Origin: Sternotherus odoratus
Lineage: Eukaryota > Chordata > Testudines > Kinosternidae
Length of the DNA: 64,000 nt
NCBI GenBank assembly: GCA_032164245.1
Contig: JAVMKO010000143.1
Coordinates: forward strand, 42,501 to 106,500
Direction of reading: 5' to 3'
Shown here: positions 11,931 through 23,548 of the stretch, in pieces
Layout: each line of letters begins with the position of its first letter
How positions within the stretch are numbered: position 1 is the stretch's first letter
The notes under the pieces: model-generated
Seen by the model: only the letters and a program-made list of their open reading frames with translations
Databases searched by the model: none
Told to the model about the DNA's origin: nothing
Position numbers and translations under genes: made by a program

Positions 11931-11938
11931 TATAAATA
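11931..11938 (+). promoter_or_regulatory. TATA-like box inside MPV17 intron
   Basis: The sequence is TATAAATA in an otherwise GC-rich stretch, about 570 bp after the AP-1/MARE cluster and 280 bp before the next MPV17 exon. It could mark a cryptic internal promoter. No transcript evidence is available from sequence alone. Confidence 0.2.
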
Positions 11939-12216
11939 GCCTGACAAAAATACACTGCGAGCCCGGCCAGAAGAGCGGCAGGGAACCTCCCCCCGGGTGA
12001 CGTCCAGCGTCGTGCTGCCAGCCAGCTTCTCCTTCAGCCCGCGCCAGAGGTCACCCTGGGCCCCGGGCCAGGGGAGGGGGGGGTGCCTGGGCCGGGGGGG
12101 GGGCTTTTCCGAGGCTGGGGGAGGAGGTGCCGGGGGAGGGGGTGCCCAGCCCGTGCCCCCCTGCCGGCGGGCTGGGGGTCACTGCGAATAACGGGGGCCT
12201 TGTTCCCTCCCGACAG

Positions 12217-12249
12217 GATTACCCGGACGCCCTGCTCACCAACTACTAC
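12217..12249 (+). CDS. MPV17: MPV17 micro-exon (DYPDALLTNYY, 11 codons)
   Basis: 33-nt phase-0 exon with acceptor TCCCTCCCGACAG and donor TAC|GTGAGT. It encodes DYPDALLTNYY, almost identical to the mammalian DYPDALITNYY exon. The size and sequence make the assignment secure despite its shortness. Confidence 0.96.
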
Positions 12250-12316
12250 GTGAGTGCGGGGGCTGCGCCAGCGCCACGGGCCTGCCCCATGTGCCCAGAG
12301 TCACTGACCCACGGAC

Positions 12317-14111
12317 GTGCTCCGGCCTCCCCCCCGCCTACACCCCCCTCCTCCCGGCCTGCCCCCCCCGCCTACACCCCCCCTCCTCCCGGCCTGCCCC
12401 CCCCGCCTACACCCCCCTCCTCCCGGCCTGCCCCCCCGCCTACACCCCCCTTCTCCCGGCCTGCCCCCCCGCCTACACCCCCCTTCTCCCGGCCTGCCCC
12501 CCCGCCTACACCCCCCTTCTCCCGGCCTCCCCCCCGCCTACACCCCCCTCCTCCCGGCCTGCCCCCCCATATACACCCCCCTCCTCCCGGCCTGCCCCCC
12601 CCTCCTCCCGGCCTGCCCCCCCGCCTACACTCCCCTCCTCCCGGCCTGCCCCCCCGCCTACACTCCCCTCCTCCCGGCCTGCCCCCCCGCCTACACCCCC
12701 CCTCCTCCCGGCCTGCCCCCCCACCTACACCCCCCTCCTCCCGGCCTGCCCCCCATCTACACCCCCCTTCTCCCGGCCTGCCCCCCGCCTACACCCCCCT
12801 CCTCCCGGCCTGCCCCCCCGCCTACACCCCCCTCCTCCCGGCCTGCCCCCCCGCCTACACCCCCCTCCTCCCGGCCTGCCCCCCGCCTACACCCCCCTTC
12901 TCCCGGCCTGCCCCCCGCCTACACCCCCCCTCCTCCCGGCCTGCCCCCCCATCTACACCCCCCTCCTCCCGGCCTGCCCCCCCCTCCTCCCGGCCTGCCC
13001 CCCCCTCCTCCCGGCCTGCCCCCCCGCCTACACTCCCCTCCTCCCGGCCTGCCCCCCCCGCCTACACCCCCCTCCTCCCGGCCTGCCCCCCCGCCTACAC
13101 CCCCTCCTCCCGGCCTGCCCCCCCGCCTACACCCCCCTTCTCCCGGCCTGCCCCCCCGCCTACACTCCCCTCCTCCCGGCCTGCCCCCCCGCATACACTC
13201 CCCTCCTCCCGGCCTGCCCCCCCGCCTACACCACCCTCCTCCCGGCCTGCCCCCCCGCCTACACCACCCTTCTCCCGGCCTGCCCCCCGCCTACACCCCC
13301 CTTCTCCCGGCCTGCCCCCCCGCCTACACCCCCCTTCTCCCGGCCTCCCCCCGCCTACACCCCCCTCCTCCCGGCCTGCCCCCCCATATACACCCCCCTC
13401 CTCCCGGCCTGCCCCCCCATATACACCCCCCTCCTCCCGGCCTGCCCCCCGCCTACACTCCCCTCCTCCCGGCCTGCCCCCCCGCCTACACCCCCCTTCT
13501 CCCGGCCTGCCCCCCCGCCTACACCCCCCCTTCTCCCGGCCTGCCCCCCCGCCTACACCCGCCTCCTCCCGGCCTGCCCCCCCGCATACACCCGCCTCCT
13601 CCCGGCCTGCCCCCCGCCTACACCCCCCTTCTCCCGGCCTCCCCCCCGCCTACACCCCCCTCCTCCCGGCCTGCCCCCCCATCTACACCCCCCTCCTCCG
13701 GCCTGCCCCCCCCCCTCCCGCCTGCCCCCCGCCTACACTCCCCTCCTCCCGGCCTGCCCCCCGCCTACACCCCCCTCCTCCCGGCCTGCCCCCCCGCCTA
13801 CACCCCCCTTCTCCCGGCCTGCCCCCCCGCCTACACCCCCCTCCTCCCGGCCTGCCCCCCGCCTACACCCCCCTCCTCCCGGCCTGCCCCCCCCCTCCTC
13901 CCGGCCTGCCCCCCCGCCTACACCCCCCCTCCTCCCGGCCTGCCCCCCGCCTACACCCCCCTCCTCCCGGCCTGCCCCCCCATCTACACCCCCCTCCTCC
14001 CGGCCTGCCCCCCCCTCCTCCCGGCCTGCCCCCCCCTACACTCCCCTCCTCCCGGCCTGTCCCCCCGCCTACACCCCCCTCCTCCCGGCCTGCCCCCCCG
14101 CCTACACCCCC
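12317..14111. repeat. C-rich minisatellite, unit about 33 bp, left part
   Basis: The unit is CTACACCCCCCTCCTCCCGG then CCTGCCCCCCCGC, with C/T and length variation and some short units lacking CTACAC. It is about 1.8 kb here and resumes after the LTR at 14112-14900, for about 75 copies in total. It lies in the MPV17 intron between the exons at 12217 and 16205. All three plus frames stay open for 600-680 codons because the unit lacks stop-forming bases; this is not coding. Confidence 0.95.
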
Positions 14112-14900
14112 TGTGACGAAGTGGGAGTACTGTGTGTGTGTGCCTCAGTTTCCCCTATGCATTTCTTAAGTGTCTATGTGAAGGGATAGGGGCTGATGCT
14201 GGAAGCAAGGAGGCAACGCCCTCCCCTCTGTGCATCCCTGGAAGCTGTAACCTGACCCCAGGTGGGGGAGGGAGGTCAGGTAACACCTGAAGCCCAGGAA
14301 AGGAACAAAGGAGCAGGAAGTGGCTAGAGAGGGGGCTTTTGGGTCAGTCTGGGACTGGGTCTGGGTCGAGCTGGGAAGAGGGAGAGAAGCCAACTCGCTC
14401 TCTGGCCCCAAGATGGATCCAGCTGAGGGCTCACGCTCTCTCACTGCATGGTCTGTGTTGGACCAGATGAAAGTCATCGAATAAACCTGGGGGAGAAGCA
14501 GGAGCCCAGAATCTGGGTCTCACTTCCTGGCACACCCCAGAAAGGCCTGACTGGATGGACCCTGTTTGGACTGAGAAGCTGTGAGTTGGATGGTTCCTGA
14601 CATCTCAAATAAACCGTCTATTCTGCTGGCTGGCTGAGAGTCACGTTTGACTGTGGATTTGGGGTGCAGAACCCATGGGCTCCCCCAGGACCCCGCCCAG
14701 GCGGGCTTGCTGGGGGAAGCGCACGGAGGGGCAGAAGGTGCTGAATGCTCCGAGGTCAGACCCAGGAAGGTGGAAGTGGGGACCCCTGAAGCTCCTGGCC
14801 TGGGAAACAGGCTGTGTACAGAGAAGGGGGCCCTTCACCTGGAGTCCGGTCTGGCTTCCTAGGGAGCGGTTCCAGTCCATCGCCCGGGCGCTCCGTGACA
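14112..14900 (+). mobile_element. Solo LTR, family A, inserted into the minisatellite
   Basis: A 789-bp element starting TGTGACGAAGTGGGAGTACTG and ending GCGCTCCGTGACA, with two AATAAACC signals. Minisatellite units flank both sides, so the LTR split an existing array. A target duplication (CACCC-like) cannot be resolved against the repeat background. Confidence 0.93.
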
Positions 14901-15800
14901 CACCCCTCCTCCCGGCCTGCCCCCCCCGCCTACACCCCCCTCCTCCCGGCCTGCCCCCCATCTACACCCCCCTTCTCCCGGCCTGCCCCCCCCGCCTACA
15001 CCCCCCTCCTCCCGGCCTGCCCCCCATCTACACCCCCCTCCTCCCGGCCTGCCCCCCCCGCCTACACCCCCCTCCTCCCGGCCTGCCCCCCCACCTACAC
15101 CCCCCTCCTCCCGGCCTGCCCCCCATCTACACCCCCCTTCTCCGGCCTGCCCCCCGCCTACACCCCCCTCCTCCCGGCCTCCCCCGCTTACACCCCCCTC
15201 CTCCCGGCTGCCCCCCCGCTACACCCCCTCCTCCCGGCCTGCCCCCCCCGCCTACACCCCCTCTCCCCCTGCCCCCCCGCCTACACCCCCCTCCTCCCGG
15301 CCTGCCCCCCCGCCTACACCCCCCTCCTCCCGGCCTGCCCCCCCGCCTACACCCCCTCCTCCCGCCTGCCCTGCCCCCTCCGCCCCTTACACCCCCCTCC
15401 TCCCGGCCTCCCCCCCGCCTACACCCCCCTCCTCCCGGCCTGCCCCCCCGCCTATACCCCCCTCCTCCCGGCCTGCCCCCCCGCCTACACCCCCCTCTTC
15501 CCGGCCTGCCCCCCCGCCTACACCCCCCTCCTCCCGGCCTGCCCCCCCCAACCTCCCCGTCCCTCCTCCTGGCCTGCCCCCCCGCCTACACCCCCGTCCC
15601 TCCTCCCGGCCTGCCCCCCCGCCTACACCCCCCTCCTCCCGGCCTGCCCCCCCGCCTACACCCCCCTCCTCCTGGCCTGCCCCCCTACCTCCCTGTCTCT
15701 CCTCCCGGCTTGCCCCCCCCCCGCCTCCCCATCCCTCCGCCTGGCCTGCCCCCCGCTTACGCCCCCCTCCTCCCAGCCTGACCCCCCTGCCTCCCCGTCC
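14901..15800. repeat. C-rich minisatellite, right part
   Basis: Continuation of the 33-bp CTACACC...CCGGCCTGCC array beyond the LTR. Units become more degenerate to the right (CCTCCCCGTCCCTCC forms), typical of a decaying array edge. Confidence 0.93.
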
Positions 15801-16204
15801 CTCCTCCCGACCTGCCCCTCTGCCTACACCCCGCTCCTGGCTGGGCCGTCCCTCTCCCCCCCCCCCGCTTTGCTAAGGAGCTGGTGGAGCGTCTCCTGCT
15901 GCCCCCCCCCAGTCTCTGCATGGCCGTGCCTTGCACCAGAGCAGCGCTCCTGCCCCATGGCACTGCCCAGTGCCCCCCTGTCTCCTAGGGGGAGGGGCTG
16001 GGCTGCCCAGGGCTCCCCCTCCTCATTATGTATTTACCCACCGGGAATGTGGGTGAGTTTTAATTAGCCCAGCGCCCCAACCCCTGTGGGTGCCCAGTGC
16101 CGAGGGGTCCGGGGGCGGACTGGGGAGGGGCTGAGGCAGGGCATCTGGCTGGCAGCCCTTCTGCCGGGTCGCCCCCCTCACCCCGCCTGTCTTCTCTCTT
16201 CCAG

Positions 16205-16257
16205 CTCTGGCCAGCCGTGCAGATGGGCAACTTCTACTTCATCCCCCTGAACCACAG
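16205..16257 (+). CDS. MPV17: MPV17 exon (LWPAVQMGNFYFIPL block)
   Basis: The exon reads LWPAVQMGNFYFIPLNH plus the first two bases of Arg, with acceptor CTCTTCCAG and donor AG|GTCAGG. The WPxVQxxNFxxxPLxxR motif is the hallmark of the Mpv17/PMP22 family. The split Arg codon is completed by the next exon. Confidence 0.96.
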
Positions 16258-16631
16258 GTCAGGCCCCTGCCCCCTTGGGTGCCCCAGCACCCCCCACCCC
16301 GCCCCATCTGCCCCTGCACCCACCTGCCCACCCCCATCCCAGCCTGCCCCACCTGCCCCTGTTCCCCATCCCCCTGCCCCGGCCCAGGGGGGCTGTGCGC
16401 CGGGGGGCAGCGGGGCCGGGACACTGAGTGGGGCTGGTTTGGGGTTTCCCAGGGTGGAAGGGGCCTGGCCAGGAGCCTCCAGCCAGCCCCAGCCCCTGGC
16501 TGTCTCCCCGGAGCGCCAGGCCCGGCTCCCCCCCAGGCTAATAGAGCCGCGCGGCGGCCTGGCCCATGGGGCTGCCCCACGTGAGCGCCAGGCCCAGCCC
16601 CTCGCTGACCCCGCTCCCGCCTCTGTCCCAG

Positions 16632-16701
16632 GCTGGCTGTCGTGCAGGTGGTGGCTGTCGTCTGGAATTCCTACCTGTCCTGGAAGGCGAATCGGCTGTG
16701 A
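16632..16701 (+). CDS. MPV17: MPV17 final coding exon
   Basis: One base completes the split Arg codon, then [20 protein letters not shown] ending R-L and TGA at 16699-16701. This is the C-terminal helix with the family's [12 protein letters not shown] ending. The acceptor is CTGTCCCAG. A minisatellite begins within a few bases of the stop codon in the 3' UTR. Confidence 0.96.
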
Positions 16702-17890
16702 GGGCCGTGGGGCCGGCGACCCTCCCGTCCCCTCCCCCCAGCCCGTCCCCCCCGTCCCCTCCCCCAGTCCGCCCCCCGACGCCGCACCCGCCACTGCCCT
16801 AGTGAATGGCCGTGGGGCCGGCGACCCTCCCGTCCCCTCCCCCCAGCCCGTCCCCCCCCAACTGCCCTAGTGAATGGCCGTGGGGCCGGCGACCCTCCCG
16901 TCCCCTACCCCTAGCCCGTCCCCCCCCCCAGCCTGCTCCCCGACGCCACACCCCGCCACTGCCCTAGTGAATGGCCATGGGGCCGGCGACCCTCCCGTCC
17001 CCTCCCCCCAGCCCGTCCCCCCCCCACTGCCCTAGTGAATGGCCGTGGGGCCGGCGACCCTCCCGTCCCCCTACCCCCAGCCCGTCCCCCCCCCACTGCC
17101 CTAGTGAATGGCCGTGGGGCCGGCGACCCTCCCGTCCCCTACCCCTAGCCCGTCCCCCCCCCCAGCCTGCCCCCCGACGCCACACCCGCCACTGCCCTAG
17201 TGAATGGCCATGGGGCCGGCGCCCCCCCCCATTCGCTCCCCCCCAGCCCGCCCCCCCCCACTGCCCTAGTGAATGGCCATGAGGCCGGCGCCCCCCCCAT
17301 TCCCTCCCCCCCAGCCCGCCCCCCCCCACTGCCCTAGTGAATGGCCGTGGGGCCGGCGACCCTCCCGTCCCCCTACCCCCAGCCCGTCCCCCCGTTCCCT
17401 CCCCCCAGCCTGCCCCCCCCCACTGCCCTAGTGAATGGCCATGGGGCCGGCGCCCCTCCCCTTCGCTCCCCCCAGGCCTGCCCCCCCGTTCCATCCCCCC
17501 AGCCTGCCCCCCAACACCACACCCGCCACTGCCCTAGTGCATGGCCATGGGGCCGGCGCCCCTCCCCTTCGCCGCCCCCAGGCCTGCCCCCCCATTCCCT
17601 CCCCCCAACCCGCCCCCCGACGCCACACCCGCTACTGCCCTAGTGAATGGCCGTGGGGCCGGCCTCTCTTCCTGTTCCCCCCGCCCCGCCACAGCGCCCC
17701 CCGCCACCACGTCTCCCACTGCCTGCCCTAGTGAATGGCTGTGGGGCCGGACTCCCTCCCCTCCCCTCCCCTCCCCCCCCGCCCCGCAGCACGCCTTCCC
17801 CCAGCACCTCACACTGCCTGCCCTAGTGAATGGCCGTGGGGCTGGACTCCCTCCCTGTTCCCCCCGCCCTAGCCAGTGGCCGTGGGGCGG
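16702..17890. repeat. Minisatellite in the MPV17 3' UTR
   Basis: About 13 copies of a unit containing CTGCCCTAGTGAATGGCCGT, GGGGCCGGCGACCCTCC and a variable C-rich spacer. Period length varies from about 70 to 100 bp. The first partial unit (GGCCGTGGGGCCGGCGACCC) starts four bases after the stop codon. The array lies between the stop and the poly(A) signal at 18200, so the mature mRNA should contain it. Confidence 0.9.
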
Positions 17891-18199
17891 CTCCGCAGTG
17901 GCTCTCAGAGAAGCTCCCCAAGGACGCTCCAGGAACCACATCACCCAGCAAGTATCAAACCCCCCTCTCCCCCCCCCCGCTGGCACATGGGGCTGGGGGC
18001 TCTGAGACTGCACCCATGGCTGGCCCCATGGCTGACCCCATGGCTGGCCCCATGGCGGTCCCTGGTGCCCCATGGATGGCCGCGGTGCTGGAGAGGATCA
18101 AGCCCTGTCAAATGGCTCCTCCTGGTGCTGGGGAGACGGAGCCGCACCCCGGTTGGAGAGCCCCTCCCCGCCCGGGCCCCTCCAGCCACTGTGTGGAGA

Positions 18200-18205
18200 A
18201 ATAAA
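18200..18205 (+). terminator. MPV17: Poly(A) signal of MPV17
   Basis: AATAAA followed within about 30 bp by a GT-rich stretch (TGCTGTGGGCCTGCTCTTGG). It is the first canonical signal after the MPV17 stop codon and implies a 3' UTR of about 1.5 kb. Confidence 0.75.
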
Positions 18206-18989
18206 CTCAGTGACTGGCCTTGCTGTGGGCCTGCTCTTGGGGGCGGGGTGGGGGGCTGGGGCCGCCCTGGGGAGCCTGGTCTGGGGGCCGCAGGAGCCCA
18301 GAGCAGCCGGCAGCAGCTGTTCCCCGGGAACCAGGTCCCCCTGGTCCTTGCCCGCCCCACAGAGCCGAGGGGACGCAGCCTCCAGCAGAGCCAGCTCCTC
18401 CCGGGACGGCCGGGGCCATGGCCAGAGCGCGGAGCCCCGGCCTGGCCGTGCCCCGGGCTGGCCCAGCACACGCTGCCCTCTGCACGGGGCAGCGCTGACC
18501 CCAGGGGTTCCAGCAGCCCCCTCGGCACCGGGATTCCCGCCTCGTGGGGTCCTAGAGCCCGAACCTCCGTCCCGCAGAGCCCGGGACCAGCCCGGCTGGA
18601 GCCCCACGTCCGCGCTGCCATGGCTCGCTGTGCCAGGGCCACTCGCGCTGGTCCTTGCTAGGCCCCGGCTCCCCCCTCGAGCTCCCGGCAGCGAGTCCAC
18701 CCGCGCCGCACACGGGGGAGCCTGGCACCCCCACGTCCTGTACCCCGCGGTGACTCCCAGCCAGCGGGTAACAGCAGGAGGGGTCGGAGAGGTTTGGGGC
18801 GCAGCGTGGCAAGTCCTGAGTCACCACGGAGAACAGAACGTTCCCGTCGGGTCCCGCTGGGTCAGGCCAGAGTCCTCTGGCCCCTCCGTAGTCCCACTAC
18901 CCAGAAGCCTCTTCTTCCAGCAGCCCCGCCTGGGCCCTCGGTCCTGGGCAAACGCTGTCACCTGGCCATGCCGTAGCCCTTTGTGGGTC
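18206..18989. other. Spacer, no gene recognised
   Basis: GC-rich downstream flank of MPV17. I see no exon or recognisable mobile element before the LTR that starts at 18990. Confidence 0.4.
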
Positions 18990-20401
18990 TGTGACGTGCT
19001 GGCCGTGGGAGCCGGCTGAGGGTGAACTGCAGACAGAACAGGGCAGACAAACCCCCAGCGCTGGGGGAGATTCCAATCCTGAGACTGACCAGCCAGCACC
19101 AAACAGCTTCTCCAGCCCCGCACCGGTCACTGAGAAACCCAAACCGGGCCGCTCCCCTTAAAGTGCCCGGCCTCTGGCCTCCACTCAGACACCCGTCAGC
19201 TCTGAGGGGGATCACTGAGAATCTCATCAGAGAAAAGAAAAGGTTCTCCTGACCCCGAAGGACCAAGCCCCAGACCCCGGTCCAATGAGAACCTAGATCT
19301 GACCCACAATACCCGCTAGAGTCAATTCTTGTGACTAAGCTAAAACTATTGGACAGGAGAAGAGAGAGAGTTGGTCAAAGATCAAGACCCCCAGACCGGA
19401 TCCAATCCTCGGGGTTAGTTGCAGAGCAGAGATGAGCTGGGAGCTGCCAAAAGTCCTTTTAGAAACAGTCCCGAGGTCCCAGTCCAATGTCCATATTGCG
19501 GGTGCTCCAGTCGGTGACTGGGGATCTCAATCCTCCGGGCTCAGGGGTTCCCCTTCTTGAACCCCAAAGCAGATCGGAGATGAAGATGGATCCTGTCCCA
19601 GGGTTTTCTACGTTTCCAGCAGCCTCTTGACCTGAGAAAACAATCGGCCTCACTTCCCTTCTCCCCACCTCATGGCAATTAGCAGATGGGAATTTATCCA
19701 TCAAACAGTCCAGATCCAGGTCACCACAACCCCCCGAGACAACAACACTATTGCACCCGAGTATCTTCCTCCATCCTCCCCCCCAGACACCGGGACAACA
19801 ACACTATTGCACCCGAGTATCTTCCTCCATCCCCCCCGCCCCCGAGACACCGAGACAACAACACTATTGCACCCGAGTATCTTCCTCCATCCCCCCCCCC
19901 CGAGACACCGAGACAACAACACTATTGCACCCGAGTATCTTCCTCCATCCCACCACCCCCTTTGATCTGTGAATCCGAGCCCTGGGAATAGACAAGACTT
20001 TTCTGACCTCACAGGACCTGAGCAAACATCTCCCCTTCCATCCCCAACAATGCCGGCTGCATTTCAAATTCTCCTCATTTACATATCCTCATCAATCGTT
20101 AAAGCTGGGCCCTGGGTCCGGTCAGTCTGGGGGATCATTAACTCTTTCTGGCCCTGTCACCTCTCAGTGAGATCCCATATCACTCTCAGAACGTCACAGG
20201 GTCACACCGGTTGGTGCCCCTCGGAGGGGCAGCATCCCTGGAGTTAATTGCTGGGTGCAAATGTCCAGGCACTCAGTGGCCATTGTCTTCTGGGCCTGGG
20301 CCCCGGGCACCAGTCACACCTGGAGTTCTCCACCAGTCATAGGGGAAACTGAGGCTCATCCAATAGCCAGAGAAAACATGAAAAATCCCCACTTTGTCAC
20401 A
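18990..20401 (-). mobile_element. LTR family C, complete solo copy, antisense
   Basis: The boundaries are TGTGACGTGC on the left and ACTTTGTCACA on the right (TG...CA on the minus strand), about 1.41 kb. It contains a low-copy tandem block (19738-19965) and a single copy of GGGCCAGAAAGAGTTAATG-like sequence (antisense, about 20125-20165). A second, forward copy lies at about 53700-57115. No matching target duplication is visible. Confidence 0.75.
19738..19965. repeat. Four-copy tandem block inside LTR family C
   Basis: About four copies of a 55-58 bp unit, here antisense: CGAGACAACAACACTATTGC then ACCCGAGTATCTTCCTCCAT. The same unit is expanded to about 31 copies in the forward LTR copy at 54690-56420. 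Confidence 0.92.
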
Positions 20402-20501
20402 GCTTCCCAGAGGGCCTCCAGGCCTGTGGGCGGCTCTGCACTAGGCAAGTGGGGCTGGCCCAGTCTCTGACCTACAGGGGGGTGGTCGGGGATAGGTAGG
20501 T

Positions 20502-21571
20502 ATGACGGGGCTGTTCCTGGTGGGATCCAACTGTGAGTGTCAGATCAGGACAGATTGCTTCCAAAGGGGCAACTACAGCCCAAAGCTGGGGTTTTTCCAC
20601 ACTAAGGCACCAAACCAGCTAAACAGAAAAGACTTTGGTTTCGCCCCACTGGCTAACCACAAGTCACACAAGCAATTCCCTTAGACACTCCAGGTTCCCA
20701 GTATCACCACCAGCAGCCACCTGTCCTGGGGACCAATGGTTATGAAAACCAATCCCCCAAATAAAGAAAACGGTTCTCCCCAATTCCAAAGAATCAGGCC
20801 CCAGACCCAGGTCAATATACAAATTAGATCTTCCCACAAATCACGCTATTGCCAACCCGTTAGAATCTAAAATCTAAAGGTTTATTGTATAAGGAAAAAG
20901 GTCTAGGTGAGGGTTAGGAATGGTTAAAAGAAATCAATTACATGCAGTAATGGCACATCTCTTGGTTCAGTCTTGCAGCTGTAGAATAAACTGCAGGTTT
21001 CAATCAAAGTCTTTGGAAAGCATCCCCTGCAGAGATGGGTCAGCACCTTTGTCCAGAGTTCCCTGAGAAGCAAAGTTCCATCCAAAGCTGGAAACAAGAC
21101 AGGCTGAAGGCTGGAGGTAGAAGAAGAAGATGGAGAATGTTCTTCCAGGCTTTATAGACTTCCTCCTGTGGGTGAAGACCCTCCTCCTCCTTATGCAGAG
21201 TCTGGCTGCAAACTGAAGGTTCCCAGCCACATGGTCCAATTACCAGACTCTCAATGATTCAGTTCTTGCCCAGGCATGTCCCACTCCTGGGGAGGCTCCT
21301 CTCCTCGGGTGTGGACACAGTTCATTGTGCAGTTGATGGCCCTTTAATGGGCTCGAGTTAGCACCAGCCTGTCTGAGATTTCACAGGAGCCAAGCCTAAG
21401 TTTGAAGTACAGGCACCTTTTATCCAATATCCATAACTTCAGTTCCAAAATAGATACACACATATGGTCATAGACACCTGTTATGACCCCTTCACATAAC
21501 ATTTGGTACCCCAATGATCTATATGGTCCCCAATGATCTATATGGTACCAAATTATTCCAGTAACGTGACA
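20502..21571 (-). mobile_element. Solo LTR, family B, antisense
   Basis: The right edge is GTAACGTGACA (minus-strand start TGTCACGTTAC) and the left edge is near TATGACGGGGCTGTTCC (LTR end). At about 1.07 kb it matches the LTRs of the element at 22769-30490 in order and content, including CCTTTTTCCTTATACAATAA (poly(A) signal, antisense) and the tRNA-like CTAACGGGTTGGCAA block. Confidence 0.85.
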
Positions 21572-21680
21572 CTTAGTAATAATGGACAACCCCAAGCCTT
21601 GGGCTGAGACTGCCCTGCGCTGAGCAATTTGGCCTGAACTGATCCTCTCGGTTGTGTCCCACCAGAGGCAGCATCGTTAC

Positions 21681-22469
21681 TGTCACGGAGCGCCCGGGCG
21701 ATGGACTGGAACCGCTCCCTAGGAAGCCAGACCGGACTCCGGGTGAAGGGCCCCTTCTCCGTACACAGCCTGTTTCCCAGGCCAGGAGCTTCAGGGTTCC
21801 CACTTCCACCTTCCTGGGTCTGACCTCGGAGCATTCAGCACCTTCTGCCCCTCCGTGCGCTTCCCCCAGCAAGCCCGCCTGGGCGGGGTCCTGGGGGAGC
21901 CCATGGGTTCTGCACCCCAAATCCACAGTCAAAGGTGACTCTCAGCCAGCCAGCAGAATAGACGGTTTATTTGAGATGTCAGGGACACCATCCAACTCAC
22001 AGCTTCTCAGTCTCAACAGGGTCCCTCAGTCAGGCAGGTCTTTCTGGGGTGCCAGGAGGTGAAACCCAGATTCTGGGCTCCTGGTTCTTCCCCAGGTTTA
22101 TTCGATGACTTCCATCTGGTCTAACACAGACCATGCAGCCAGCGAGCGTGAGCCCTCCGCTGGATCCATTTTGGGGCTAGAGAGCGAGATGGCTTCTCTC
22201 CCCCTTTCCAGCTAGACCCAGACCCAGACTGACCACTCCCCCACCTCCAGTCCCTCTGTCCTTTGGTTTCCTGGGCTTCAGGTATCACCTGACCTCCCTC
22301 CAACAGGTTCAGCTGACCTCCCTCCCCCACTTGGGGTCAGATTACAGCTTCACCTATTAACACCTGCAGTGGCTTTGCTTTGCATCAGCTCCTTTCCCTC
22401 CACATAGACGCTCAAGAAATGCATAGGGGAAACTGAGGCACACACACACAGTACTCCCACTTCATCACA
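21681..22469 (-). mobile_element. Solo LTR, family A, antisense, with 5-bp target duplication
   Basis: A 789-bp copy starting TGTCACGGAGCGCCCGGGCG and ending CACTTCATCACA on the plus strand. It is flanked by GTTAC on both sides (21676-21680 and 22470-22474), a clean 5-bp duplication. This fixes the family boundaries as TGTGACG...CGTGACA. Confidence 0.95.
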
Positions 22470-22474
22470 GTTAC

Positions 22475-22768
22475 ACCGGGGAATTACAGACCAGGCAGCT
22501 TAACTTCTGTACCCTGAAGGATAACGAGCAAATCATGAAGCAAACAATTTGCAAACACCTAGAAGATAATGAGGTGATAAGTAACCGTCAGCATGGGTTT
22601 GTCAAACCAACTGGGTAGCTTTGCCAGGGCAACAAGGCTTGTGGCTGGGGGAGCGGCGCACCCGCTCTAGCTTGACTGTCTCCAAAACAAACTGGGGAAA
22701 TGCAACCTAGATGGAGCTACTTTAAGGTGGCTGCAGAACTGGTTGGAAAATCTTTCCCAGGGAGTTGT
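22475..22768 (+). pseudogene. CR1 reverse transcriptase fragment
   Basis: The plus strand reads NYRPGSLTSVP, then after disruptions a QHGFVKPTG-like segment and LQNWL near the end. These match the NYRPxSLTSVxGK and SQHGFxxGxS blocks of CR1-type RT domains. It is frameshifted, carries stops, and is sandwiched between two antisense family A LTRs. Confidence 0.75.
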
Positions 22769-22775
22769 TGTCATG

Positions 22776-23548
22776 TGTCACGGAGCGCCCGGGCGATGGT
22801 CTGAAACCGCTCCCTAGGAAGCCAGACTGGACTCCGGGTGGAGGGCCCCTTCTCCGTACACAGCCTGTTTCCCAGGCCAGGAGCTTCAGGGGTACCCACT
22901 TCCACCGTCCTGGGTCTGTCCTCGGAGCATTCAGCACCTTCTGCCCCTCCGTGTGCTTCCCCCAGCAAGCCCGCCTGGGCGGGGTCCTGGGGGAGCCCAT
23001 GAGTTCTGCACCCCAAATCCACAGTCAAACGTGACTCTCAGCCAGCCAGCAGAATAGACGGTTTATTTGAGATGTCAGGAACCATCCAACTCACAGCTTC
23101 TCAGTCCAAACAGGGTCCATCCAGTCAGGCCTTTCTGGGGTGTGCCAGGAGGTGAGACCCAGATTCTGGGCTCCTGCTTCTCCCCCAGGTCTATTCGATG
23201 ACTTTCATCTGGTCCAACACAGACCATGCAGCGAAAGAGCGTGAGCCCTCCGCTGGATCCATCTCGGGCCAGAGAGCCAGTTTTTCTCTGCCCTTCCCAG
23301 CTCGACCCAGACCCAGACTGACCACTCCCTCTAGCCACTTCCTGCTCCTTTGTTCCTTTCCCGGGCTTCAGGTGTTACGTGACCTCCCTCCCCCACCTGG
23401 GGTCAGGTTACAGCTTCCAGGGATGCACAGAGGGGAGGGCGTTGCCTCCTTGCTTCCAGCATTAGCCCCTATCCCTTCACATAGACTGTCAAGAAATGCC
23501 TAGGGGAAACTGAGGCACACACACACACAGCACTCCCACTTCGTCACA
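22776..23548 (-). mobile_element. Solo LTR, family A, antisense, nested at the start of LTR B
   Basis: A 773-bp copy (TGTCACGGAG...CTTCGTCACA) flanked by TCATG at 22771-22775 and 23549-23553. It inserted seven bases into the 5' LTR of the provirus-like element, splitting TGTCATG from TTACTGAAATTC. Confidence 0.95.

Noticed and set aside
12127..14189. Pro-rich open frames of 599-680 codons in all three plus frames
   Set aside because: They run entirely through the C-rich 33-bp minisatellite. All three frames are open because the unit lacks stop-forming triplets; no splice-supported or conserved protein is seen.
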